From Ricinus communis (lineage: Eukaryota; Streptophyta; Magnoliopsida; Malpighiales; Euphorbiaceae): a DNA stretch of 64,000 bases. The notes beneath the pieces were generated by a model. It searched no databases. It saw only the letters and a program-made list of their open reading frames with translations, and was not told the origin of the DNA. This document shows, in pieces, positions 11,232 through 21,318 of the stretch; the stretch's first letter is position 1; each line of letters starts with the position of its first letter. Location: assembly GCF_019578655.1 (NCBI RefSeq), contig NC_063261.1:8068446-8132445 (forward strand), read 5' to 3'. The translations under genes were made by a program, and so were the position numbers.

Positions 11232-12930
11232 ATGACCAGGAGCTCTAATCCTACTCCTATAGACCTTCTTGTTGAATCAGAGCGATCCCTCCGTCTTTTG
11301 AGGAAGCATATGCAAGAAGAAGAGGAGGCGCGGATAGAGATTGAAGCCCCTGTGAATAGACCAGTAGGGATGGGAGACAACAACCAGGCTGTGGATGAAA
11401 ACAGGATAATATACGAGTTTGCTAGACCTTCTCTTGAGAGGACACAGACAAGTATATTGCGACCACCTGTGGCAGCCAATAACTTCGAAATAAAGCCGAA
11501 CGTGATACAAATGGTCCAAAATAGTGTACAATTTGGGGGGCTGCCGAGCGAGAACCCAAATGCTCACATAGCCAACTTCTTGGAGATTTACGACACCTTC
11601 AAGATAAATGGAACGACTGATGATGCCATTCGGTTGAGGCTGATTCCTTTTTCTTTGAAGGACCGACCGAAAAGATGGCTGTAGTCACTCCCAACCAACA
11701 CTATTACGACATGGAAATCTTTGTCTGAGAATTTTTTATATAAGTACTTTCCTCTTGCTAAAAGTGCTAGATTGAGAAATGCCATATCTTCTTTTATGCA
11801 GTTCAACGACGAGAGCATGTATCATGGGAGAGGTACAAAGACTTGCTCCGATATTACCTACACTACAGACTACCAGTATGAATGCAGGTTCAGACTTTCT
11901 ATAGCGGTTTGAACCTTGCTACTAGGCATGGTGATGTCAGTAAGTGGGGCCCGAATAAAGAAGACGCCCATGACGCAAAATCCGACAAGAGATGGCCATG
12001 AACAACTACCAGTGGCAATCCTCTAGGAGTCGGCCAGTCAAGCAAGGAGTGGTCAACCAGCTAGATTCCACAACAGCCCTGGCAACTCAAGTGGAGCTTC
12101 TAACCAAAAAATTAGACCAGCTTCAGATGCCCGTTCATGTAGCCCAGATAAGCTGCGAGTTCTACGGTGGCACGTACTACGATGCAAACTGTAATGCGGG
12201 AGGTATGTTTGCTTCACCTTCCACTTCTTCATCCTTTATTGTTTCTACTAACCTTGAACAGGTAGACTATATGGGTAATGCACCTAGACAATAGAACAAT
12301 CCGTACAGTAATACATACAACCCCGGTTGGTGTAATCATCCCAACTTTAGTTGGAGGAATAATAGCGCCCAAGGACCATCCGCCTTTCAGAGATTGCATC
12401 AGCAATAGCCACAACCGCAAGCTGGTCCACCCCAACTACCTCCACCTCAGGAGAAGAAGCCTAATCTCGAGGAGTTGGTGATAAATTTATGTCCTCTACT
12501 GACAATAGATTTTAGCAAACGGAAAACGCATTGAGGAATCACCAGGCCTCCATTCACAATTTGGAGAACTAGATAGGCCAGATTTCTAAGATGTTGGCTG
12601 AAAGACAACCAGGGACACTCCCCAGCACTACAGAGTCTAACTCGAGGGAGCACTGCAAGGCTATCACCTTGCGATCAGGTAGGCAGTTATCTAGTTCATT
12701 ACTTGTAACTAATAATGATGATGTCGCTATGTAGAATGAGCCTGCCAGGAAGGAACCATAACCTGAGGAGATAGAGCCTGTGAGAGCTAAGGACAAGAAG
12801 AAGAATCCAACGAAGGACTACCAGCCACCTATCCTGTATCCTGCTCGATTGAGGCAGGAAAAGGTTGACCAACAGTTTGGTAAGTTTCTAGAGCTTTTTA
12901 AACAACTGCGCATTAACCTTCCTTTTTTTG
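11232..12930 (+). pseudogene. gag: Athila gag (capsid/nucleocapsid), degraded
   Basis: The first 150 codons hold the Athila capsid core, including QFGGLPSENPNAHIANFLEI, then DAIRLRLIPFSLKD. A stop follows directly after KRWL at about 11683. The frame continues through the remaining capsid (TWKSLSENFLYKYFP near 11710). It then shifts to the frame at 11992-12294, which carries a damaged zinc knuckle, CEFYGGTYYDANC, where two of the four metal ligands are Tyr. The later part has the Athila-typical ITLRSG region near 12660. Gag would package RNA in virus-like particles. With several stops and frameshifts, this copy cannot do so. Confidence 0.85.
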
Positions 12931-12944
12931 AGGCTATATCATAG

Positions 12945-13541
12945 ATGCCGAAGTACGCAAATTTTCAGAAGAAGATATTGAGCAACAAGAGGAGACTGGA
13001 GGATTTGGGATTGGTGACCCTGAACGAAGAGTGCTCCACCATTCTGCAAAAAAAGCTGCCTGTTAAGAGGCATGATCCAGGGAGTTTTACTATACCCTGT
13101 GTCATCGGTGAATTACCTATTAGTGGTGCATTAGCTGACTTAGGAGCTAGTATTAAATTGATGCCCACTAGCTTATTTGATAAACTTGGTTTGAGCGAGC
13201 CTAAACCCACTAGGATGGGCATTCAGTTAGCCGATAGCACTATTAAGATTCCTAGGGGTATAGTTGAGGATGTACTTGTTAAGGTAGACAAGTTTATATT
13301 TCCTATAGATTTTATTGTCATGGATATGGAGGGTGAGAGTGTTGTGCCACTGATCTTAGGTAGACCTTTCCTTGCTACATCTAGGGCCGTTATAGATGTT
13401 TATAATGAGAAGCTCCAACTTAGGGTAGATGATAAGACTAGCACCTTTGAGTTAGCGACTTCCATGAGACATTCCCTAAACCATGATGATACTATATTTT
13501 CTATGGATGTCTCAGATGATGTTGTTGAGTCTCATATGTAG
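12945..13541 (+). pseudogene. Athila aspartic protease segment
   Basis: An open stretch of 198 codons encodes a retropepsin-type protease of the Athila kind. The catalytic motif is ALADLGASI, with the active Asp at residue 65. The flap region and the LILGRPFLATSRAVIDV signature follow near residue 150. It would cut the Gag-Pol polyprotein. This is the best preserved stretch in element A, but it is bounded by stops and its ATG is internal to the former polyprotein, so it is not an independent gene. It belongs between gag and RT. Confidence 0.85.
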
Positions 13542-13544
13542 GAA

Positions 13545-14430
13545 ATTTTGCTTGATGACCCTTTACAGGTTGCATTGCAGGGAGATGAGAGGGAGTTGTT
13601 TAACAAGCAAGTGTTGGAACAACTCGCTTGTTTGCTGGCTAGTGAGCCCAGCCATTCTACTAACACGTTTGTTTCTCTTGATAGGTCAGACGTGCAGAAG
13701 GTGAAACCTTTAATTGAGGACCCTCAAGTCCTATAGTTGAAGGAACTACCCAAGCACCTGAGTTATGCCTACTTGGATGAGGCGAAGAGGCTGCCAGTCA
13801 TTATTGCAGCAGACTTGACTCCTGAGGAGAGGGAGATGACGCTATCGTCTCTCAGGAAGTACCCTATGGCCTTCGCATATAAGATTACGGACATTTCTGG
13901 AATCAACCCCTGTTTGTGCTCACACAAGATCCTGATGGAGGATAGTTTTAGGCTAGTGGTGCAGCCATAAAGACAACTTAACCCGAACATGAAGGAGGTG
14001 GTAAAAAAGGAGGTAATTAAACTTCTTGATTCAGGTTTAATTTATCCCATATCTGATAGCTCGTGGGTGAATCCTGTGCAGGTTGTACCAAAGAAATGAG
14101 GGATGACATTGATAAAGAATGAGAATGACGAATTGATACCAACAAGGACAGTAACCAGTTTTCGGTTTGCATTGATTACAGGAGGCTAAATCATGCAACC
14201 CGGAAGGACCACTTTCCCCTTCCATTTATTGATTAGATGCTTGAGCGTTTATCGGGCCATATGTTTTACTATTTTTTTGATGGTTTTTCAGGTTATATTT
14301 AGATACCAATCGCACCTGAGGACCAGGAGAAGACAACATTTACTTGCCCCTATGGGACGTTCGCATACCGGAGGATGCCATTTGGGTTATGCAATGCACC
14401 TGCCACTTTTCAGAGATGTATGATGGCATT
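13545..14430 (+). pseudogene. Athila protease-RT linker and N-terminal RT, cut by element N
   Basis: The linker contains LEQLACLLASEPS and then LPVIIAADLTPEE (near 13790), the usual approach to Athila RT. RT motifs follow in changing frames: NPVQVVPKK (14074), the CIDYRRLNHATRKDHFPLPF-type region (14165-14225), GFSGY-like text (14280) and [16 protein letters not shown] (14371-14418). Stops and small indels are common. The frame is broken at 14431 by insertion of element N. RT resumes at 22727, about 30 bases before the catalytic FIDD motif. Confidence 0.85.
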
Positions 14431-15867
14431 TGATGTGCGTAAAATACACACATCTAAATGGGGTTTTTAAGAATGATTTTATGGACATTTGGATGTGAAT
14501 TGGTCCCAACACTCACCCTATGCGTCTGTTTGTGTGCATTAGGTCCAAAAGAAGTCAAAGAATGATAAAGGGAAGAATTGGAGCATAATTGGATGCCGAA
14601 GCTGCCAAAACAAGCTAAGTATACGCATGAGGAAGCTGGATATGGCCATGTTGGTTTCAACACTAGCCGTGTTCCCAACACGGGCACCAACACGGCCGTG
14701 TTGGGTGCATCAAACATCAAAGAAAAAGAAGTTCTTGTGAGCACAAATGTAGAGTAACAGTGTAACACCATTTGCGGTCGAACACGGCATCAACACTACG
14801 TGTTGGCGTGTGGGGAATTAATTAAAAGAAAGAAGAGAGGAAAGAAAGAAAAGAGAGCGGGGGAGAACGTCCCAAACCCTAATATTTCTCTCTGTAAGGG
14901 TTTTCTGAGCTGGAACTAAGCGAAAAGGAGACTTGGATCAAGGTTTCAATCGGATTCCCTTCAACGATTGAAGATTGGGCGAGGTTCGTTGATTGGTTTT
15001 CAAATCGAGTAAGAGGAACAAGAAACGATTCAATTCGAGCAAGAGGAATTGGGGCTATTTACTCTCATCTAAGGGTGTAATCGGGTTTCTCTACCTTTAC
15101 TCATTGTTGTAATTGAATTCTTGTGGGTTTTGATAATGAACATTTTAGCTAGATTGATTAAATCCATTAGGATTTCTTTACTATGTTGGCTTAATATTAT
15201 ATTGTTGGATTGTTTGAGTTAGTTTTGTATTCTTCTTGCTTTCAATATTAATAAGATAATGCATTATTCATGAGACGTTGTGAATTGTGATGTTTAGATT
15301 GCTTTATGTGATTGAGAAGTCCATTTGGCAATTGGAATTTTGAATAGCAAGAACTGGTCAATAATCACTTAGAGATAAGGATAATTAACTAGCCGGATTA
15401 AGAATTAACAAAGCTTAATAGAGGCGGATTAAAGCTTAATGCTAATTTAAGAATCAATCGTTAGGAAGAGATTCCAACTTTAGGTTATTAGGTTTAGGAA
15501 TTCGGTTATCTCAAGAGAGAAACCGAATTCGGTTAAGAATTCATCCACGGGTAGCATAATTAGACTCACCAATCCTTTATCTTTTGTTTGATTGCCAACT
15601 AGTTTATGTTTCCTTTGGGTTTGCTTTCCTGTCTTGGTTATTTTATTTATCTATTACTCCTGCATCTCCCTTAGAACTTAGCTTGTAGCTATTAGTTAGT
15701 TTAGAAATTATTCATCATTCATTTTAGGTTAATATAACAAAGAACAAAGGAGTAACTCTAGGCTTTCACTTTCCCGAGGAATACGACCTTGAGTCTCGCC
15801 ATTAGTGCTAGACTACATCGATAGGTACACTGCCTTCGATTGTAGCTAACACAATTAGCACACATCA
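14431..15867 (+). repeat. 5' LTR of element N
   Basis: It is 1437 bases, TGATGTGCGT to CACACATCA. CACGG/CCGTG words sit at 14645-14815, including the palindrome AACACGGCCGTGTT at about 14691-14704. The purine-rich AAAGAAAGAAGAGAGG stretch follows. The U5 signature ends in GTAGCTAACACAATTAGCAC. Confidence 0.92.
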
Positions 15868-15872
15868 AGTTT

Positions 15873-15890
15873 TTAGCGCCGTTGCCAGGG
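15873..15890 (+). other. Primer-binding site, tRNA-Asp type (element N)
   Basis: TTAGCGCCGTTGCCAGGG matches the complement of the tRNA-Asp 3' end with about two changes, five bases after the LTR. Confidence 0.85.
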
Positions 15891-15992
15891 AATGTTTGAA
15901 AACTAGAGTGAAATTTGCTATTTGTTAATTTAGCCATTTTTTTATTTATATTTATTTCTGTTTTATTTGTACATATTTATTTAGTTAAGTTT

Positions 15993-16031
15993 ATGATTCA
16001 GATAGTGGATGATAAGGAGGTTCAATGCTAA
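15993..16031 (+). CDS. Short upstream ORF overlapping the mini-gag start
   Basis: Twelve codons encode MIQIVDDKEVQC. The stop (TAA, 16029-16031) lies just past the mini-gag ATG (16025), which sits in another frame, so the two overlap in ATGCTAA. The same peptide frame and overlap are found in B (32762-32724) and C. Conservation in three copies suggests a leader ORF that tunes translation by reinitiation. That role is inference. Confidence 0.5.
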   Translation: MIQIVDDKEVQC

Positions 16032-16858
16032 ACTCTTTGTATGGCACGTTGGAAAATGGGATCAAGAACCAAGAGAGTGCTAAAAATTGGGATACCCGTG
16101 CATCTTTAGAAGCTCGAGTGGAATCATTTTGTAGGGCTACCGATCAAATCTCCACTCCTATCCTTTCATCTCAAGTTTTTTGTGAATTTTGTTGTGGTTT
16201 ACATTTGAGTAATGATTGTCCATTGTATAGTGATGTTGCTCATTGTTCTTATAACTATGAACAGGTGAATTATACGGGAAGTTGGCCAAATGACTCGTAT
16301 AGAAGCACCTACAATCAGCAATGGAACACTCATTCACCATTTGGATGGAGCTTAGATGGCCAAGAACCACTAGAATTTCAGCAGCCTAATCTTGCACCAT
16401 CAACTCAAGGTGAAGAGTTAGTGTCAGAGGAGCTGATGATGAGGTTTATTGTAAGTCTTGAGGATAGATTCCAACAAACAGAGAGGATACTTGAAGATCA
16501 ACAAGCCTCGATTAAGAACATAGAGCATCAAGTAGGCTTAATCTTCAAGTTACTAGCTGAAGAGCAATTGGGAACTCCATCAAACGCTACTGAATCCGAG
16601 GAACACTTGAGCACCGTCACTTTGCGTTCAGGTGAGAATTTTTCTAGGTTATCTATTATGTTTGACGATGATGCTTCTATGCAGGACGACTCTTTGAACA
16701 TGGAGATAGAACCAGAAAAGGAAGAGGCAAACATGATCCCTCTAAAAGACTACCAACAGGAACATACAGTTGATGATGCTGAGTTGCAGTTAGAGGAATG
16801 GAAGATGAGCACGAGTTATCCAATAAAGAAGTTTTGGAGGAGCTCGAGTTTCTTCTAG
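16025..16858 (+). CDS. Mini-gag: zinc-knuckle protein of element N
   Basis: A 277-codon ORF corresponds only to the C-terminal third of Athila gag. Residues 53-65 form a zinc knuckle, CEFCCGLHLSNDC, of spacing C-x2-C-x3-H-x4-C, one residue shorter than the common form. Then come VNYTGSW, a predicted coiled region (about 135-180, EDRFQQTERILEDQQASI) and the Athila signature VTLRSGENF near 205. The capsid core is absent. The last 20 residues are out of the ancestral frame: compared with C, 34 bases are missing after the codons for ELQLEE. It probably binds element RNA or capsids supplied by a helper element; that is inference from the zinc knuckle. Confidence 0.75.
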   Translation: MLNSLYGTLENGIKNQESAKNWDTRASLEARVESFCRATDQISTPILSSQVFCEFCCGLHLSNDCPLYSDVAHCSYNYEQVNYTGSWPNDSYRSTYNQQWNTHSPFGWSLDGQEPLEFQQPNLAPSTQGEELVSEELMMRFIVSLEDRFQQTERILEDQQASIKNIEHQVGLIFKLLAEEQLGTPSNATESEEHLSTVTLRSGENFSRLSIMFDDDASMQDDSLNMEIEPEKEEANMIPLKDYQQEHTVDDAELQLEEWKMSTSYPIKKFWRSSSFF

Positions 16859-17243
16859 CGAGTGAACCAAGCCAAGGACTAGAGAAAACCATTGACGTTC
16901 CTGAAGAAATTGCCCAACCATCGATCCTTCCAATTGGTGAAACTTTAGCTTTCAAATTGGAAGAGCCCCTAGAGCATCATGAATACGTGCAATTATACGA
17001 GGAGCGAGTTTTGCCCATCATACTCGCAGCTTGCTTGATACTCGGGAAGAGGAAATTGACGATTATCCCTCTAAGCGGATACTTGAAGCCATTTGCTTGG
17101 AAGAAGGATGGATGGTCATTAATCCCCACCGTTTGCTTTTCACCATGAGTCCAGCTAAGAAGACTCATCACATCAAAAAGAAGCGCTTTTGGGAGGCATC
17201 CAAATTCTATTTTTCAATTTTAATACTTTACCCTTTATTGTGA
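16798..17243 (+). pseudogene. Protease-RT linker fused to pol end (element N)
   Basis: After the frameshift, the ancestral frame continues with EELEFLLASEPSQG and LPIILAACL, matching the linker before RT in A (LACLLASEPS, LPVIIAADL). After another shift near 17030 it reads LEEGWMVINPHRLLFTMSPA and KKTHHIKKKRFW, the text that in A follows the integrase (24935-24985). The whole polymerase has therefore been deleted between these points. The same fusion is present in B and C, so the deletion predates their spread. Confidence 0.7.
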
Positions 17244-17384
17244 ACTTAGTTTGATTAGATTTTACAGTTTGTTTTTGTTAAGTTTTATTTATGTTGAGTG
17301 TATGAGTTGAGGACTTATTAGTTGTGCAGGTGAGAAAGAGTGAGAAAGTGCTAAGAATTGCAATTTTTGCATTTTTTGAGCTCA

Positions 17385-17660
17385 ACACGGGCGTGTTCAA
17401 GACCGTGTTCATTAACACGGACCGTGTTCTAATTAAAGAAAATCAAATTAAGATGAACACGTTCACAGAAGGAAACATGGGCATTTATGCTAGACCATGT
17501 CCTCAACACGTTCCCGTGTTCCAATAACACGGGCGTGTTTTCAGAAGTTGGTAAGTCAGCATGTTTAAATTCGCTTAACACGGCCTGATATCCAGACCGT
17601 GTTCATGAACACGGCCCATGTTGGTGAACACGGGCGTTTTCCATACAGTGCCTATATATA
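17385..17660 (+). promoter_or_regulatory. Internal promoter-like block of element N
   Basis: The block has a dense run of CACGGG, CCGTGTT and related words (17385-17640), like the U3 part of the LTRs. It is followed at once by a TATA box, CCTATATATACC (17651-17662). Downstream lie a pyrimidine-rich leader and a splice donor at 17783. The arrangement matches the internal block in element A. Function as a promoter for the envelope-position ORF is inferred. Confidence 0.55.
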
Positions 17661-17782
17661 CCACTTTATTTCAAAATGGCCAAAAATTTTGCTCTCTCCT
17701 TTTAGTTTTAGCAATTCTCTCATTTCTTACTCTCTCACTTCTTATTTCTCATCTTGAAGGGTTTGGATATTGCGTTTGTCAA

Positions 17783-18332
17783 GTAAGTACCCTCCAACTT
17801 CATTTTCCATTTTTTTTTATTTTGATATTAGTTCGAATTTATGTTTTCTTTGTGTTTCAATTTTTTTAGTTTATTTCCTTATTTTATTATTTGGTGCATG
17901 CATTTACATTCATGTTTGTGCTTAATTTTCTTTTGTTTTCTTTAATTTAGTTTATATACTTAACTTGCTCATATTTTTCATTTTTCTTTTGTACCATTAT
18001 TCATGATTGTGATTAATACTTTATTTTCCTCTTTATTATTATTGTTGGCAGCTAAACAATAGGCTCTGTCATATATATAGTCGACTCTGTTGTATCTGTT
18101 TTATATTAGCATGTTGGTTTGCCTTGTGATGGATTATGGCGAAGTTAAACTCCATGTGGATGAATTCAAAATTTAATTGGTTAGCATTGGTTGGCAGTGT
18201 TGTGGATTGAATTTTCTTTGCAGGACATTGAGCGATTTAATTTTATCAAGTTAAATCGTTCGGTTTGTCCATTTTATGCCGTTATGCTGCCAGAATTTCG
18301 TTGATCCTTAGTATTAAAAATTTCTTTTTCAG
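17783..18332 (+). other. Predicted leader intron before the envelope-position ORF (N)
   Basis: The donor is TCAA/GTAAGT at 17783. The acceptor is TTTCTTTTTCAG ending at 18332, six bases ahead of the ORF ATG at 18338. The intervening DNA is strongly T-rich, as in plant introns. Element A has the same donor (TCAA/GTAAGT) and the same position relative to its ORF. Confidence 0.55.
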
Positions 18333-18337
18333 GTACC

Positions 18338-19954
18338 ATGTCCACCAGACGAGGATCATAAGTTTACAAGAGGAGGCGGACCGATGGTTCCTCTTCCTCT
18401 CGATTGTCAGGCGCTGCACCGACTAGTTCAGGCCAAATTAGACCACCGCAGCGCCATCGATTCCTACTTTTCCAAGGGCAGCCCACCTTTGACCAGAGAT
18501 ATCAATCAATGAGGGACAAAGATTTAGGAAAGGGGTGTAGGATAGATTGGCCAGCACTGGAGACCGTCAGACTTGCAGCTGCAGTCCGCCGATATCTTGA
18601 GACGCCCCCATTTCAGCATTTCTTTGAGATAGTTGAACCAACATATAGGGAGTTGACTATGGAGTTTGCCAGCACTTTCTTTCTGCAGAGCCAGTTGCAG
18701 GACTTCTAACAACCGGATGCGATCAATTTCAGACTAGCAGAGCAGACTTTCATGATGAGTGTACAACAGTTTGGGGTACACTTGGGCTTGTGGACTGACG
18801 AGGATGCAACTGGGGAGGTTTACAGTCACTGTATACACACGCTTGGTGTGTCATATCCGCAGATGTGGGCCGAGATTTCTGATGACACTAAGGGATACAG
18901 TGCCAGCCAGTCCAAGGCGTCTAACTTGCCTGAGGGACTGCTGTACTTGCATGTATTGGTGGCTAGGACCATCACTGGCAAGGGAGATAGCGGTGGTGTA
19001 GTTACCCAGCCGGACCTATTTATACTTTACAGCATGCACCAGCACCAGTCCGTCGACATGGGATACTTATTGGCTAGATAGATTAGTGCCTTCTGCAACA
19101 ACTCAAAGAAGGTATTTTTCTGTTTTGGGACTTACATTACTCGACTGGCTAGGAGCTTAGGAGTTTTGGAGGAGGCGATACCACATTTGACAGAGCTGGG
19201 GGTGATGGAGACTTTGAGACTTCCCCAGTTGATTAATATGGGGATGGTGACTCGTAGGCAGGGTCCGCTAGGACCGGAGTATAGATTGAGGAATGCTCTC
19301 TTGGTAGCACTCAGAAAGGAGCGACCTGCCCCACGAGCCCATGGTACACAGGATGTCCCACCTTCTTCTGATATTCCAGAGTCTTCCTCCAGACCATCTA
19401 CTTCAGCTCCTTCTAGTTCTTCATCAGCTGTTTTAGGAGTCTCTCCAATTAAGTTTAGAGAGCTGCAGCTTACAGTGCAGAGGTTGGCAGAGGAGCAGCA
19501 GCAGCATTTCATTCGACAAGAGGCTTTTTAGCAGGACCTTTTACAGCGTCAGGCTGAGTTTCAAAGCCAGATGATGGCTCAGTTTGAGAGGCAGAGGGCT
19601 ATGCTTCAGGCCCTGATTGAGCAGGGAGGTAGGTTAGAGGCCTCTATGGCTAATGACATGTTTAATGATATTTTTGCTATAGAATTTGCACCTGCCTGTC
19701 CACAAAGCCGGGTTCCAGAGCAGAGCCATTTTGACATCCCTCTAGCAGATGATCCAGCTGGCCCTCCCTCTCCGACTGAGCACCCTTCAACAGAGCAGCC
19801 TGACGAGCCTCATATTGACGCTGCTCCTGCTGATCCACCAGCTCTTGCATGTGACACTACTTCCGATCCTCAAAGAGCAGCCACTCCTCCACCACAGACC
19901 AGCCAACGCCCTGATATACCTGCCGATGCACCTCTTTTCACTCCGGAGCTATAG
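18338..19954 (+). pseudogene. Envelope-position ORF (ATHILA ORF-1-like), element N
   Basis: About 538 codons from ATG 18338 to TAG 19952 stay in one frame but contain stops at 18359, 18707, 19079 and 19529. The N-terminal part is basic and Ser-rich (YKRRRTDGSSSS). The core reads FFEIVEPTYRELTMEFAST, then VQQFGVHLGLW and DMGYLLAR, a pattern I recognise from the ATHILA ORF-1 type family downstream of pol. A glutamine-rich coiled stretch (residues about 375-440) and a Pro/Ala-rich tail follow. I see no signal peptide and no clear membrane span, so 'envelope' describes position only. The stops look like single C-to-T changes of Gln codons. Confidence 0.7.
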
Positions 19955-20003
19955 TCAGGGCAATATTAGTTCTTTTTCCTTTTTCATTTCTTATATATTT
20001 TGT

Positions 20004-20041
20004 ACACTGGGGACAGTGTGTCCTTCAAGTGTGGGGTGGGC
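20004..20041 (+). promoter_or_regulatory. Hairpin plus polypurine-like block after the ORF (N)
   Basis: ACACTG-GGGA-CAGTGT can form a perfect 6-base-pair stem with a 4-base loop. Ten bases on lies AAGTGTGGGGTGGGC, nearly the same as the true polypurine tract (AAGTGTGGGGTTATT) 1.3 kb downstream. Matching blocks occur in A (27935-27971), B and C. Confidence 0.6.
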
Positions 20042-21282
20042 GATATTTATCCCATCTCAGTTATTTGTTTATTCTTTGTGCAATTCTTTTGTAAAATTTT
20101 GAAAATTTTTCACTTTGTTTCAATGCTCTTACTGTTGACTTGCTTTTGAAATCCTGTTTATGTCCATGTGATCGGGTAAAACTGATAGTGTTGAGTTTTG
20201 CGGAAGAATGTAAGATAATTAGTTTGAGTTTTGCACTAAGTTGCTTTGGTTTATTTAATTATGTTTTAATGATTTTTGTTTGGAACTTACTCAAAAGCAC
20301 ACTTGTGAGAAATTGAGCCTAAATTGTAAGCATACACTTTATATGCTTGTATTTATTTCTTATTGAGAGTGCAAATTACTATCTTTACTTTTAGAACTTG
20401 CTCGGTAATGCTTATGAGGGCCACAACACTTTGGTATGATAGAGGCACTTAGGTTTTTCATTCTAGCCAAATAGCCTTCATTCGTTTATTGATTCTGTAG
20501 ATAAACTCCTCTTTCACCATTTTCTATCATATTTCATTGCCACTTAGTTTTATTCTGCTTTGGGTTATGATTCTGCACATGAGTTGTTTTTATTGAGAAT
20601 TTTTGTCTTGGGAATAGTGTGGAATCTTATAGCAGCTTTCTTCAATCCGAAAGAAATTCACTCTATTATGTGAATGTTCTTCCCTTATAAAAAAAAGAAA
20701 AAAAAAGAAAAAAATAAATAGAAGAATAAGAGGGAAAGGTGATGAAAAGAAAGAAAGTAAGTGAGCTAAACATTTTGACTTGATTCCTATTTCCCACCTT
20801 GGACTACTGTTCATTGTTTATCCCTTATAATTATTGTAGCTTGTATGCATGTCATTTATCTCATTGCAGAACACCATAGGTTCAACTCTTACCAAATTTA
20901 CCTACCCTTACCTAATCCCCATTACAACCCTTATAAAGACCTCTTGACATGGTTGTTGACTCTCCATAAGTGGTAGGAGTAGGATTTAAAAGCAAGCATA
21001 TAGTAAGTAAGGCAATAGTTGATGCATTAAGCGATTAAACACTACCCTTTAAACACTTTGAGTGATTTAGAGTGAATCTGGTGAGGAGTTGGTTCTGAAT
21101 AATTTTGTTGAGACAGTATTTTGCGAATTATTGGCATCTTGGTTGTGATACTTGAATTGATTGTTTCGTTTCTTTTTGTTTGACTTACGCTTGTTAAGGA
21201 TATGTGCAGGAGCTCTCTAGCTTGTCTGTCAATTTAAGTGTTGTTCCTTAGTGGTTTATTTTCCTTATTTTACTTTTGATTG
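20042..21282 (+). other. Conserved 3' non-coding tail of element N
   Basis: No ORF is credible here. The tail shares many phrases with those of A (28.0-28.3 and 34.4-35.45 kb), B and C, for example the TTAGAACTTGCTC word near 20391. An A-rich purine run lies at 20689-20716, and its T-rich complement appears in B and C. Confidence 0.7.
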
Positions 21283-21318
21283 CTTGAGGACAAGCAATGA
21301 GCTAAGTGTGGGGTTATT
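21283..21318 (+). other. Polypurine tract block of element N
   Basis: GAGGACAAGCAATGAG followed by AAGTGTGGGGTTATT directly precedes the 3' LTR. This is the expected plus-strand primer position. Confidence 0.8.

Noticed and set aside
17385..17640. CRISPR-like array of short repeats
   Set aside because: Spacing of the CACGG words is irregular, there are no constant repeats or unique spacers, and this is plant nuclear DNA.
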